Assembly: GCF_013377235.1 (NCBI RefSeq)
Contig: NZ_CP016226.1
Span: 1,922,001 to 1,986,000, forward strand
Source: Mannheimia varigena
GTDB taxonomy: Bacteria > Pseudomonadota > Gammaproteobacteria > Enterobacterales > Pasteurellaceae
Length of the DNA stretch: 64,000 nucleotides
Direction of reading: 5' to 3'
This document shows, in pieces, positions 43,338 through 52,793 of this stretch. A program made the position numbers and the translations under genes. The notes beneath the pieces were generated by a model. It was not told where the DNA came from and did not search any database. It was given only the letters and a program-made list of their open reading frames with translations. Positions within the stretch are counted from its first letter, which is position 1, and each line of letters begins with the position of its first letter.

Positions 43338-44933
43338 TTACAAATTAGACGCCAAAATTAACCGCTTGGTGTACTCTTGTTGTGGGGCGTTGAAGATCTG
43401 TTTCACATCGCCGCTTTCTACAATGTCGCCTTGGCTCATTACGAGCACTCGGTCACTTAAGGCTCGGATCACGGCGAGATCGTGGCTGATGAAAATATAG
43501 CTTAAGCCATATTTTTTCTGTAAGCGGTTGAGTAGTTCGATCACGGTGATTTGGGTAGAGCGGTCAAGGGCGGAGGTTGGCTCGTCCAGCAACACAAATT
43601 TTGGTTCTAAAATAATCGCTCTGGCAATCGCAATACGTTGGCGTTGTCCGCCGGAAAACTCGTGCGGATAGCGGTTGATCATCGCAGGGTTTAAATTCAC
43701 CTCTTCCAAAATTTTCATCACTTTTTCACGGCGTTCGGCTTTGCTCATTTGCGGATAATGCACGGTTAAGCCTTCGGCGATGATTTCGCCCACGGTTAAG
43801 CGTGGCGAAAGCGAGTTGAACGGATCTTGGAACACCATTTGCATATCTTTTTTCAGTGCTTGGTGTTCGGCTTTATTCAATTTAGCGAGGGTTTTGTCGG
43901 CAAAAGTGAGATTGCCTCGGTAATCCAAAATTTGCATAATCGCACGCCCGAGCGTAGATTTGCCCGAGCCCGATTCCCCCACAATGCCGAGGGTTTCGCC
44001 GGTTTTGAGCTCAAGCGAAATCGATTTCAACGCATTGAACACCTTTTTCGGCTTGCCGAATAGCGAGCGTTTTAAGATGTAATCCACCTCGATATTTTCT
44101 GCTCGAATCAGTGTTGGAGCATTTGCCGGCAATTCGCCTTTGAGATTATCGGGAATTGGGGTTAGCAGCTCTTGAGTGTAAGGGTGCTGTGGATTTGTGA
44201 ACACTTGCTCGGTTTCGCCACGCTCAATGATTTCGCCGCTTTGCATTACGCAGACGAAATCGCTGTATTTATGCACCAAACGCAAGTCGTGGGAAATCAG
44301 GATAATCGCCATTCCCATATCACGCTGTAAATCGTGCATTAAATCCAAAATTTCGGCTTGAGTTGTCACGTCTAAAGCAGTGGTTGGCTCATCGGCAATC
44401 AGCAAATCAGGTTTGTTGATAATTGCCATTGCGATCATAATCCGCTGTAGCTGACCGCCCGAAAATTCGTGCGGATAGCACACCATTTTCTTTTCAGCGT
44501 CAGGAATTTTTACTTTCTGTAAGGTTTCCAATACCAATTTTTCGGCTTGAGCATTGGTAATTTGTGGATTATGCGTTTGAATTGCTTCTGCCACTTGTTT
44601 TCCGATAGGCAGATAAGGGTTGAGCGAGGTCATCGGCTCTTGGAAAATCATACCAATACGATCACCTCGAATCGCTTGCATTGACTTTTCGGACAGCGAG
44701 AGTAGCTCCTGCTCTTCAAAAATAATGCTGGAATTTTCGCCGAATTTCACAATGTTTTTCGGCAAAAGTTGCATAATCGCCATTGAGGTGACGGATTTAC
44801 CCGAGCCGGACTCGCCCACAATAGCCAGGGTTTGCCCTTTTTCAATCGAGAAAGAGACATTACGCACTGCGTGCACCAACTCTTCGTCCGTTTTTAAATA
44901 AACATCGAGATTTTTAACTTCTAATAATTTCAT
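43338..44933 (-). CDS. yejF: Peptide ABC transporter ATP-binding protein YejF
   Basis: Two fused ATPase domains in 531 residues. Walker A GESGSGKSVTS and GESGSGKSTLG, signatures FSGGQLQRIMIA and FSGGQRQRIAIA, and Walker B LLIADEP and FVLLDEP are all intact. It energises import of peptides; in enteric bacteria Yej moves microcin C and helps resist antimicrobial peptides. The ATG at 44933 follows AGAGG; a TTG two codons earlier is less likely. It is the last gene of yejB-yejE-yejF. Confidence 0.92.
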   Translation of the reverse strand: MKLLEVKNLDVYLKTDEELVHAVRNVSFSIEKGQTLAIVGESGSGKSVTSMAIMQLLPKNIVKFGENSSIIFEEQELLSLSEKSMQAIRGDRIGMIFQEPMTSLNPYLPIGKQVAEAIQTHNPQITNAQAEKLVLETLQKVKIPDAEKKMVCYPHEFSGGQLQRIMIAMAIINKPDLLIADEPTTALDVTTQAEILDLMHDLQRDMGMAIILISHDLRLVHKYSDFVCVMQSGEIIERGETEQVFTNPQHPYTQELLTPIPDNLKGELPANAPTLIRAENIEVDYILKRSLFGKPKKVFNALKSISLELKTGETLGIVGESGSGKSTLGRAIMQILDYRGNLTFADKTLAKLNKAEHQALKKDMQMVFQDPFNSLSPRLTVGEIIAEGLTVHYPQMSKAERREKVMKILEEVNLNPAMINRYPHEFSGGQRQRIAIARAIILEPKFVLLDEPTSALDRSTQITVIELLNRLQKKYGLSYIFISHDLAVIRALSDRVLVMSQGDIVESGDVKQIFNAPQQEYTKRLILASNL

Positions 44934-44942
44934 TTTCAACCT

Positions 44943-45842
44943 CTATTTATCTTTTGGATCGAGGGCATCACGCAAGCCATCACCAATAAAATTAAAACAA
45001 AACAGCGTTAAACATAGGAAAAAAGCAGGGAAGGCGAGCAACCACGGCGAGGTTTCCATTTGTGCCGCACCATCGCTTAATAACGCTCCCCAGCTACTCA
45101 TCGGCTCTTGTGTGCCAAGCCCTAAGAAGCTCAGGAAAGACTCAAATAAAATCAAAGACGGCACTTCAAGAGAGGCATAAACCACCACCAAGCCCAGCAC
45201 GTTTGGCACAATGTGTCGCCAAATAATTTGACGGCGAGAGACGCCACACACAATGGCGGCTTCCACAAACTCTTTATTTTTCAGGGAAAGGGTTTGTCCA
45301 CGCACAATACGGGCGAGGTTCAGCCACGCTACCATTCCGATAGCAATAAAAATCAGGAAAATATTTTGCCCGAAGAAGGTAACAAGTAAAATCACGAAGA
45401 ACATAAATGGGAATGAGCTTAAAATTTCGAGAAAACGCATCATCACCATATCGACTTTACCGCCGAAATAGCCGGAAATCGCCCCGTAAATAGTGCCGAT
45501 AATCACCGCAATTAATGCACCAGCAATGCCGACCATTAATGAAATGCGTCCGCCTATTGCCACACGCACTAATAAATCTCGCCCAGACGAATCTGTGCCG
45601 AAATAGTGTTGAGATTCAAAATCCGGAGGAATACCCATCATATTCCAGTCGGTATCTTCATAGCTAAACGGCATTAGCATTGGGGCAAAGGTGATAAATA
45701 ATAGGATACAAAACAGAATCGCCAGACTTGCCACCGCAGCTTTGTTTCGGAAAAAACGGCGGCGGGCATCTTGCCATAAACTTCTTCCTTGAACGGTTGC
45801 GGTTAGCTCAACAAGCGGTTGATTTTCAGTAGAATTTTGCAT
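44943..45842 (-). CDS. yejE: Peptide ABC transporter permease YejE
   Basis: A 299-residue inner-membrane permease of the OppC/DppC type, with an N-terminal soluble extension (a USS encodes part of it) and an EAA loop (EAAIVCGVSRRQIIWRHIVPN). ESQHYFGTDSSGRDLLVRV is typical. It lies ten bases after yejB and nine before yejF. Confidence 0.92.
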   Translation of the reverse strand: MQNSTENQPLVELTATVQGRSLWQDARRRFFRNKAAVASLAILFCILLFITFAPMLMPFSYEDTDWNMMGIPPDFESQHYFGTDSSGRDLLVRVAIGGRISLMVGIAGALIAVIIGTIYGAISGYFGGKVDMVMMRFLEILSSFPFMFFVILLVTFFGQNIFLIFIAIGMVAWLNLARIVRGQTLSLKNKEFVEAAIVCGVSRRQIIWRHIVPNVLGLVVVYASLEVPSLILFESFLSFLGLGTQEPMSSWGALLSDGAAQMETSPWLLAFPAFFLCLTLFCFNFIGDGLRDALDPKDK

Positions 45843-45852
45843 TTTCCGCTCC

Positions 45853-46776
45853 TTATGAGTAACGAATTTTCGGGTCGATCACCGCATATAAAATATCGAC
45901 AATCGCATTGAATAAAATGGTGAGGGTGCCGACTAAAATCGTCAGGCTCAACACTAATGAATAGTCACGGTTTAACGCCCCATTCACGAAAAGCTGCCCG
46001 ATGCCTGGCAAGCCAAACACGCTTTCAATTACCATTGAGCCGGTAATAATGCCCACGAATGCAGGGCCTAAATAGGTAATCACCGGTAACAGAGCAGGGC
46101 GGAGGGCATGTTTAAAGATGATTTTATTCATCGGCAAACCTTTAGCTTTGGCGGTGCGAATGAAGTTTGAGTGCAGCACTTCAATCATTGAGCCACGAGT
46201 GATACGGGCGATACCTGCCACATAGCTGATAGTAAGAGAAAGCACCGGCAGCACCATATAATAGAGCTGACCGCCGTTCCAGCCACCGGCAGGCAGCCAT
46301 TTGAGGTAAATCGCAAAGACAAGAACTAAAAGCGGAGCGAAGACGAAGCTTGGCATAATAATGCCCGTCATCGAAAAGCCCATCACCCAATAATCCCACT
46401 TACTATTTTGTTTGAGAGCTGCCACCGTGCCAGCGGTTAGCCCAATCGCCACCGCAAAAATAAAAGCGGTAATGCCGAGTTTGATTGAAACAGGAAAGGC
46501 AGAAGCAATCAGGTTATTTACCGACTGATCTTTATATTTGAAAGAGGGGCCGAAATCGCCTTTCGCCAAGTTTTCCATATAGATGAAATATTGCTTGTAG
46601 AGAGGCTCGTTCATATGGTATTTCGCCTCAATGTTCGCCATCACTTCGGGCGGATAGGCTTTTTCGCTGGTAAACGGACTGCCGGGAGCAAGCCGCATTA
46701 GGAAAAAAGAAAAGGTAATCAGAATAAACAGGGTTGGAATCGCCTCAAGAAGACGTTTAAAGATAAACTTCAGCAT
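45853..46776 (-). CDS. yejB: Peptide ABC transporter permease YejB
   Basis: A 307-residue OppB/DppB-type permease with six helices and the EAA-type loop RTAKAKGLPMNKIIFKHALR. The ATG at 46776 has AAAGAG upstream; GTG codons a few positions earlier are alternatives. It is first in the operon. The binding-protein gene yejA, normally upstream, is missing: potC lies there instead. Confidence 0.92.
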   Translation of the reverse strand: MLKFIFKRLLEAIPTLFILITFSFFLMRLAPGSPFTSEKAYPPEVMANIEAKYHMNEPLYKQYFIYMENLAKGDFGPSFKYKDQSVNNLIASAFPVSIKLGITAFIFAVAIGLTAGTVAALKQNSKWDYWVMGFSMTGIIMPSFVFAPLLVLVFAIYLKWLPAGGWNGGQLYYMVLPVLSLTISYVAGIARITRGSMIEVLHSNFIRTAKAKGLPMNKIIFKHALRPALLPVITYLGPAFVGIITGSMVIESVFGLPGIGQLFVNGALNRDYSLVLSLTILVGTLTILFNAIVDILYAVIDPKIRYS

Positions 46777-46928
46777 AAACACCACTCTTTTTAGTTATTT
46801 TTGGGAGTAATTAATAGCGTAAATTAAAAGTTTTGTAAAGATTTGATTTGTAATAACTATATTTATAATTAGGATATTTTCAATATTTTGTTATGCAAGC
46901 GGTCGTTTTTAGTCAGAATTTTGCAAAT

Positions 46929-46966
46929 AATAAACCCCTTAACACAGTAATGTTAAGGGGTTTATT
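46929..46966. terminator. Terminator after potC
   Basis: A perfect 16-bp stem (AATAAACCCCTTAACA with its complement) around a six-base loop, between potC and yejB. A USS core lies just upstream at 46896-46902. Confidence 0.9.
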
Positions 46967-46984
46967 TTATCTAGCTATGGTGAT

Positions 46985-47752
46985 TTAAACCTTCTTTCTC
47001 ACCACTAACTGGCTTAATACCACAAGCGTTAGTGAGAAAATGATCATAATGGTTGCAAGGGCATTGACCTCTGGGGTCACACCGGTTTTCACCAATGAGA
47101 AGATTTTCAGTGGTAATACTTCGTAGCTTGGGCTGGTCACGAATGATGAAACAATGACGTCATCTAATGAGATCGTGAAGCTCAATAACCAACCTGAAAT
47201 GATCGAAGGCAACGCAAGCGGTAGAATGATTTTGCGTAAAATCGTTACTTCACTTGCTCCTAAGTCTTTCGCTGCTTCCAACATCTTGCCGTCAAAGTCG
47301 CTTAAGCGTGATGAAATCGCAATCACTACATAAGGCAAACAGAAGGTGATGTGGGCAATTAACAGCGAAATAAAGCCTAATTTAATGCCTAAAATCATAA
47401 ATAGCACAAGCATTGACACCGCCATTACGATATCCGGCGACATCATTACCACGAATAACATTCCGCCCACTAATTTTTTACCACGGAAGCGGTAACGGTA
47501 GAGAGCGATAGAGGTTAATGCTCCTAAAATAGTGGAGAATGTTGCTGCAAAGAACGCAATGGTTAATGAGTTCATTGTCGCTTGTACGAGCGTATCGTTG
47601 GCAAATAAGCGTTCGTACCAGTTCCAGGTAAAGCCTTTCCAATTCAGACCGAAGCGATCAGCGTTGAATGAGTTGATCACAAGAATGATAATTGGAATGT
47701 AGAGGTAGGCAAACACTGCTAACATAAAAAGGTTTCTAACTGTCTTTTTCAT
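46985..47752 (-). CDS. potC: Spermidine/putrescine ABC transporter permease PotC
   Basis: A 255-residue permease with six helices and the EAA loop EAAKDLGASEVTILRKIILP. It works with PotB and PotA to import polyamines. It starts on the potB stop (TAATG). In many relatives potD follows; here a terminator follows. Confidence 0.95.
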   Translation of the reverse strand: MKKTVRNLFMLAVFAYLYIPIIILVINSFNADRFGLNWKGFTWNWYERLFANDTLVQATMNSLTIAFFAATFSTILGALTSIALYRYRFRGKKLVGGMLFVVMMSPDIVMAVSMLVLFMILGIKLGFISLLIAHITFCLPYVVIAISSRLSDFDGKMLEAAKDLGASEVTILRKIILPLALPSIISGWLLSFTISLDDVIVSSFVTSPSYEVLPLKIFSLVKTGVTPEVNALATIMIIFSLTLVVLSQLVVRKKV

Positions 47753-48615
47753 TATTCAAGCTCCACCTTTTTATTCAATAATTTATTTGCACGATAGTAA
47801 ACATAAAGCATTAATGCCATTAAGATAGTTAAAGCAATACTCACCGCAGAGCCTAAGGCAAATTGGTTGGTATTTAAGAATAAGCTCTTAATAATGTTAC
47901 CCACTAATGGTGTTTTACCGCCGCCTAATAAGTCTGCTACATAGAACATACCCATTGCTGGAAGCAATACTAACAAGCAGCCTGCCACAATGCCCGGCAT
48001 GGTGAGTGGAATTGTGACTTTAACGAAACGTTGGAATGCGTTTGCACCCAAGTCTTTCGCAGCTTCCAATAAGCGGTTGTCAATTTTCTCAATAGAAGAA
48101 TAAAGCGGTAAAATCATAAATGGCAACAAGATGTAAACCAAACCAATGACAATCGCCACTTCGGAGTTTAATAAACGCAACGGCTCGCTGATGATGCCTA
48201 ATGCCATTAAACTTTCGTTTAAAAAGCCTTTTACGCCTAAGAAAATCTTAATACCGTAAATTCGAATGAGTGAGTTTGTCCAGAACGGCAATACCACTAA
48301 AAAGAGTAAAAACGGACGAACTTTCGCTGGCATTTTGGCAATAATAAAGGCAAAAGGGTAGCCGATAATTAAACAGAAGAACGTCGCAATACCCGCCATA
48401 TAAAGCGAGTTCCATAGCACTTTGGCGTAGGTATCGTTAAATAACGATCTATAAGCATCAAGACTGAAAGCAAAATCAACGAAATATTGACTTTGGCGGT
48501 TTTCTGTTAAGAAACTAATAATTAAAACGAGTACGTTCGGCACTAATACGAAAAGTAATAACCAACCGAAAATAGTTGCGACCGCACCATTTTGGAATTT
48601 GTTATTCGCCTTCAT
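47752..48615 (-). CDS. potB: Spermidine/putrescine ABC transporter permease PotB
   Basis: A 287-residue permease partner of PotC, with EAAKDLGANAFQRFVKVTIPL as the EAA loop. It overlaps potA by 14 bases and potC by one, so the three are tightly coupled. Confidence 0.95.
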   Translation of the reverse strand: MKANNKFQNGAVATIFGWLLLFVLVPNVLVLIISFLTENRQSQYFVDFAFSLDAYRSLFNDTYAKVLWNSLYMAGIATFFCLIIGYPFAFIIAKMPAKVRPFLLFLVVLPFWTNSLIRIYGIKIFLGVKGFLNESLMALGIISEPLRLLNSEVAIVIGLVYILLPFMILPLYSSIEKIDNRLLEAAKDLGANAFQRFVKVTIPLTMPGIVAGCLLVLLPAMGMFYVADLLGGGKTPLVGNIIKSLFLNTNQFALGSAVSIALTILMALMLYVYYRANKLLNKKVELE

Positions 48616-49717
48616 CGTTTAACACAACCTCCCAACCTTCGTACCAAGTGAGAGCCACTTTCTGACCCACATCGTGGTCAATGTTTGGATCGTCTTCGTT
48701 GAAGAATTCGCTAACCAACACGTTCAAGCCGTTGTGATCAAGTTTTACGCTTGATTCTAACGTCATACCTTTATAGTTACGGTCAATAATGTGACCAATG
48801 ATCGCTTTCGAGCTTTCGTTCTCGTCTAACTCTTCAATCACAATATCTTCAGGGCGCAACAACACTTTCAGTTTTTGATTTGGATGAACTTCCATATCTT
48901 CTACTTTAATGTTGCAGATACGGCCTTCCACATTCGCTTTCACGTTTTTGGCATCAACACGCTCAATCACAGTCGCATCAAATACGTTGATTTCGCCAAT
49001 GAATTTCGCCACAAACAAGTTGCTCGGCTCTTCATAAATTTCACGAGGTGTTCCATCTTGAGCAATTTTACCGCCGTTCATTACGATGATACGGTCAGAC
49101 ATTGTTAAGGCTTCTTCCTGATCGTGTGTTACGAAAATAAAGGTAATGCCTAATTGACGCTGCAACGCTTTCAGCTCGTTTTGCATCTCTTTACGCAATT
49201 TATAGTCTAATGCTGAAAGCGATTCATCTAACAACAACACTTTTGGCTTATTCACCACCGCACGAGCAATCGCAATACGCTGTTGCTGACCACCGGAAAG
49301 TTGAGCCGGTTTTTGCTGAGCTCTGTCTTCCAAGCGAACCATACGCAATGCTTCCATGACACGAGGCTCGATCTCTGCATTAGGTACTTTTTGCATACGT
49401 AAACCAAACGCCACGTTTTCAAAAATGGTCATATGTGGGAATAACGCATAGCTTTGGAATACGGTGTTAACAGGGCGTTGCTCCGCTGGAACATTAGAAA
49501 CATCTTGCCCATCAAGAATAATTGAGCCTTCAGTCAAATCTTCAAAACCGGCAATTAAACGTAATGCAGTTGTTTTACCACAACCCGAAGGCCCTAAAAT
49601 TGTTAAAAATTCGCCATCGTTAATGGTTAAATTCAAATTTTTAAGAATCGTTTTACTACCGTAGCTTTTTGTTACATTTTTAAGCTCGATGATAGCTTTT
49701 TGTTCTAATTTTTCCAT
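48602..49717 (-). CDS. potA: Spermidine/putrescine ABC transporter ATPase PotA
   Basis: A 371-residue ATPase. Walker A GPSGCGKTTALR, signature LSGGQQQRIAIARA, Walker B VLLLDE and a C-terminal TOBE regulatory domain (from about 250) are present. It is the first gene of potABC; no potD is in the window. Confidence 0.96.
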   Translation of the reverse strand: MEKLEQKAIIELKNVTKSYGSKTILKNLNLTINDGEFLTILGPSGCGKTTALRLIAGFEDLTEGSIILDGQDVSNVPAEQRPVNTVFQSYALFPHMTIFENVAFGLRMQKVPNAEIEPRVMEALRMVRLEDRAQQKPAQLSGGQQQRIAIARAVVNKPKVLLLDESLSALDYKLRKEMQNELKALQRQLGITFIFVTHDQEEALTMSDRIIVMNGGKIAQDGTPREIYEEPSNLFVAKFIGEINVFDATVIERVDAKNVKANVEGRICNIKVEDMEVHPNQKLKVLLRPEDIVIEELDENESSKAIIGHIIDRNYKGMTLESSVKLDHNGLNVLVSEFFNEDDPNIDHDVGQKVALTWYEGWEVVLNDEGE

Positions 49718-50079
49718 CTACTGTTGTTTTCCCTTAAATCAAAAGAAAAGGATTAAAAAACCAGGCCTGCAGCCCCCAAAAAATCAATTGATAATGATAT
49801 AGCTAAAGGGGCAAGATTGAAAGGAAAAATTTGCGTTTTCCCGATTTTTCTCGGATTAACAAGCGGTCTACTTTTGCTTGTTTTTTGCAAATTTTGGAAG
49901 AAATCTGACCGCTTTGTACATCAATAAATTTATTTTTGCGATCTGTGTCGAAAAATGGCATTTTAATGAATGCCGAATTGATATATTCCGAATATGCTAA
50001 GAGTCTAATGACTTTTTGTAACAACAAAAAATCATTGATCTTAAAAAATCAGAATGCTATAAATTCAGAGGTTCTATGA
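49718..50079. other. 362-base divergent intergenic region potA / brnT
   Basis: It holds a USS copy ACAAGCGGTC at 49859 facing ACCGCTT at 49908-49914, with a TTTTTTGCAAATTTT tail between. The palindrome ATATTC-C-GAATAT lies at 49983-49995, about 85 bases before brnT. A G/C-rich patch (GGCCTGCAGCCCCC) is near 49765. No protein gene is convincing here. Confidence 0.7.
49983..49995. promoter_or_regulatory. Possible BrnA operator
   Basis: A short perfect palindrome, ATATTC-C-GAATAT, upstream of brnT. BrnA antitoxins repress their own operon through a ribbon-helix-helix domain. The link to this site is only positional. Confidence 0.3.
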
Positions 50080-50361
50080 ATGAAGCTAGAATATGACGAA
50101 CAAAAAAGCGAGAAAAATCGTATAGAACGGGATTTGCCATTCTCTATGGTTGCAGATTTCGAGTTTGATACGGCCTTTATTCGAGAGGATTTACGTTATG
50201 AATATGCAGAAACAAGATACCGAGCATTAGGGCGAATAGGCAATCGGCTTTATGCTCTCGTTTTCTGTTTGAGAAATGAAGCCGTGAGAGTAATCAGTTT
50301 TAGAAAAGCGAATGTGAGGGAGATAAAACTTTATGAGCAAAACAAAAAATTCAGTGATTGA
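50080..50361 (+). CDS. brnT: BrnT family toxin
   Basis: A 93-residue type II toxin related to RelE-like ribonucleases that cleave RNA and halt translation. EYDEQKSEKNRIERDLPF, YRALGRIGNRLYALVFCLRN and VRVISFRKANVREIKLYE follow the BrnT pattern. The conserved Arg and Lys near the C-terminus are kept. AGAGG lies before the ATG. It overlaps brnA by 29 bases, the usual toxin-first order for this pair. Confidence 0.9.
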   Translation: MKLEYDEQKSEKNRIERDLPFSMVADFEFDTAFIREDLRYEYAETRYRALGRIGNRLYALVFCLRNEAVRVISFRKANVREIKLYEQNKKFSD

Positions 50362-50614
50362 GATTGAAAATCCGATGTGGACACAAACAGATTTCGACAA
50401 TGCACTTCATTTTGACCAACTGCCACCACAATTACAACATTTAGTCTTAGTTTCACAAGCCAAAAAACGAGGCAGACCGACAAGTGCTGATAAAAAAGTG
50501 AGTGTCACTATTCGTTACTCCTCAAAAGTGATTGAAGCATTCAAAGCCACTGGCAAAGGTTGGCAAACCCGAATGAACCAAGTGTTGGAAGACTATATTT
50601 CTCAACATTCGTGA
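50333..50614 (+). CDS. brnA: BrnA family antitoxin
   Basis: A 93-residue partner of BrnT. The N-terminal PMWTQTDFDNA segment binds the toxin, and the C-terminal VSVTIRYSSKVIEAFKATGKG..NQVLEDYI is a ribbon-helix-helix DNA-binding domain used for autorepression. The start lies inside brnT, so translation is coupled. The pair stands alone between potA and rep. Confidence 0.9.
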   Translation: MSKTKNSVIEIENPMWTQTDFDNALHFDQLPPQLQHLVLVSQAKKRGRPTSADKKVSVTIRYSSKVIEAFKATGKGWQTRMNQVLEDYISQHS

Positions 50615-50625
50615 TTCAATTTACC

Positions 50626-50679
50626 AAGCGGTCAAATTTCCTCTACTTTTTGCAAGTTTTAGCAGAAATTCGACCGCTT
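50626..50679. repeat. Inverted USS pair between brnA and rep
   Basis: AAGCGGT at 50626-50632 and ACCGCTT at 50673-50679, with TTTTTGCAAGTTTT between them. It probably insulates rep from the toxin-antitoxin operon. Confidence 0.65.
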
Positions 50680-50728
50680 GTTTTCTTTCCGTTAAAATAG
50701 CCGGCAAAATCACTTTTCAACAGATCCA

Positions 50729-52747
50729 ATGAAACTCAATTCTCAACAACAACAGGCGGTGGAATATACGCAGGGGGCTTGTCTTGTGCTGGCGGGAGCC
50801 GGCTCGGGCAAAACTCGGGTGATTATTAATAAAATCGCCCATTTAATTGCACATTGTGGCTATTCGCCGAAGCAGATTGCAGCGGTGACTTTTACCAACA
50901 AGGCGGCTCGTGAAATGCGGGAGCGGGTGGCTCACTCTATCGGCAAGGAAAACAGCAAAGGGCTGACGATTTCCACGTTCCACACGCTCGGTTTTGATAT
51001 TTTAAAGCGTGAATACAAGCTGCTCGGTTTTAAATCGGGAATGACGCTATTTGACGAACACGACCAAATTGCTCTGCTCAAACATCTATTGCCGGAAAAT
51101 GTGACGGAAGATAAGGATTTGCTCAAAGCCCTGATTTCCACCATTTCAAATTGGAAGAACGATCTGCTTTCGCCTGAAATGGTGATTGCTCGGGTGCGTG
51201 ATGAGCGTGAGAGAGTCTTTTCGCATTTTTATCAGCTCTACCAAAACCAGCTCAAGGCTTATAACGCCTTGGATTTCGACGATTTAATTATGCTGCCGGT
51301 GCTGCTGTTCCGCCAATTTCCAGAGGCAAAAGCCCGTTGGCAGCAGAAAATTCGTTACTTGCTGGTGGACGAATATCAAGACACTAACACCAGCCAATAC
51401 GAGCTGATTAAGTTGATTGTCGGCAACGAGCCGAATTTCACCGTAGTGGGTGATGATGACCAGTCCATCTACTCTTGGCGTGGGGCGAAGCCGGAAAATA
51501 TGCAGCGGCTGCGTGAAGATTTCGAGCTGAAAGTGATAAAACTGGAGCAAAATTACCGCTCCAGCCAACGGATTTTGCATTGTGCCAATATTTTAATCGA
51601 CAATAACGATCACCTGTTCACCAAACGTCTCTTTTCCGAGCTTGGCGAGGGCGAAAAACTGAATGTGATTGAGGCAAAAAATGAGGAACACGAGGCGGAG
51701 CGGATTGTCGGCGAGCTGATTGCTCACCGTTTCTCTCGCAAGACGAAATATAAGGATTATGCGATTTTATATCGGGGCAATCATCAATCCCGATTGCTGG
51801 AAAAATTGCTGATGCAGAACCGCATTCCTTACAAAATTTCGGGCGGCACCTCGTTTTTTGCTCGGGCGGAAATCAAAGATATGATGGCCTATTTGCGGTT
51901 GGTGGTGAACCAAGATGACGATGCGGCATTTTTACGCATTGTGAACACGCCAAAACGTGAAATCGGGGCAGCAACACTGGAAAAATTGGGCATGCTGGCG
52001 AATGAAAAACAGGTGAGCTTGTTTGAGGCGATTTTCGATTTTGAGCTGATTCAACGTCTCACGCCGAAGCCTTACCAAGCTTTGCAGGATTTTGCTCGAT
52101 GGATTGTGGAAATTGCCGACCAAGCGGAGCGTTCAGATCCGATTGAGGCGGTGAAAGATCTGCTGGCAAAAATTCAATACGAAGCCCATTTGTATGAAAT
52201 GGCGGCGAACCTGAAAGTGGCGGAAATGCAGAGCCGCAATGTGCAAACCTTGTTTGAGTGGGTGCAAGGAATGCTTGAGGGGGATGAAATTGAAGAGCCG
52301 ATGAATTTGGTGCAGGTGGTGAACCGCCTGACGTTGCGAGATATGCTCGAGCGTGGCGAAGACGATGACGAAGCCGACCAAGTGCAGCTAATGACGCTCC
52401 ACGCCTCGAAAGGATTGGAGTTTCCGCATGTTTTCTTAATTGGAATGGAAGAGGGCATTTTGCCGCACCAAACCAGCCTAGATGAAGAGAATGTAGAGGA
52501 AGAACGCCGTTTGGCCTATGTGGGTATTACTCGGGCTCAACAAACACTGACTTTTTCGCTCTGCAAAGAACGCCGTCAATATGGTGAAATTATCAAGCCT
52601 GAGCCGAGCCGTTTTTTACTGGAGCTGCCGCAAGATGATTTGGTGTGGGAAAGAGATAAACCACCGCTCACCGAGCAACAAAAAGGGGCGAAGTCTTCGG
52701 CGAATATCGCGAATTTAATGGCGATGTTGAAAGCAAATAAAAAATAA
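50729..52747 (+). CDS. rep: ATP-dependent DNA helicase Rep
   Basis: A 672-residue superfamily 1A 3'-5' helicase that clears proteins ahead of the replication fork. It starts MKLNSQQQQAVEYTQGACLV (Q motif); Walker A AGSGKTRVI, motif II LLVDEYQDTN, motif III VGDDDQSIYSWRGA, motif V LMTLHASKGLEFPHVFLIG and motif VI VGITRAQ are intact. The length fits E. coli Rep (673). It carries its own promoter region and terminator. Confidence 0.97.
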   Translation: MKLNSQQQQAVEYTQGACLVLAGAGSGKTRVIINKIAHLIAHCGYSPKQIAAVTFTNKAAREMRERVAHSIGKENSKGLTISTFHTLGFDILKREYKLLGFKSGMTLFDEHDQIALLKHLLPENVTEDKDLLKALISTISNWKNDLLSPEMVIARVRDERERVFSHFYQLYQNQLKAYNALDFDDLIMLPVLLFRQFPEAKARWQQKIRYLLVDEYQDTNTSQYELIKLIVGNEPNFTVVGDDDQSIYSWRGAKPENMQRLREDFELKVIKLEQNYRSSQRILHCANILIDNNDHLFTKRLFSELGEGEKLNVIEAKNEEHEAERIVGELIAHRFSRKTKYKDYAILYRGNHQSRLLEKLLMQNRIPYKISGGTSFFARAEIKDMMAYLRLVVNQDDDAAFLRIVNTPKREIGAATLEKLGMLANEKQVSLFEAIFDFELIQRLTPKPYQALQDFARWIVEIADQAERSDPIEAVKDLLAKIQYEAHLYEMAANLKVAEMQSRNVQTLFEWVQGMLEGDEIEEPMNLVQVVNRLTLRDMLERGEDDDEADQVQLMTLHASKGLEFPHVFLIGMEEGILPHQTSLDEENVEEERRLAYVGITRAQQTLTFSLCKERRQYGEIIKPEPSRFLLELPQDDLVWERDKPPLTEQQKGAKSSANIANLMAMLKANKK

Positions 52748-52757
52748 CAAGGTATTT

Positions 52758-52781
52758 AAGGGCGAAAGGTATTCGCCCTTT
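52758..52781 (+). terminator. Terminator of rep
   Basis: AAGGGCGAA-AGGTA-TTCGCCCTT, a 9-bp stem with a short T stretch, before the convergent pepD. Confidence 0.75.
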
Positions 52782-52793
52782 ATATTGATGAAA

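Noticed and set aside
49788..49801. Possible Fur box (TTGATAATGATATA) upstream of potA
   Set aside because: Only one half resembles the 19-bp consensus and polyamine import is not a typical Fur target.
49803..50027. 74-codon minus-strand frame upstream of brnT
   Set aside because: It crosses the inverted USS pair, has no SD and has no recognisable protein character.
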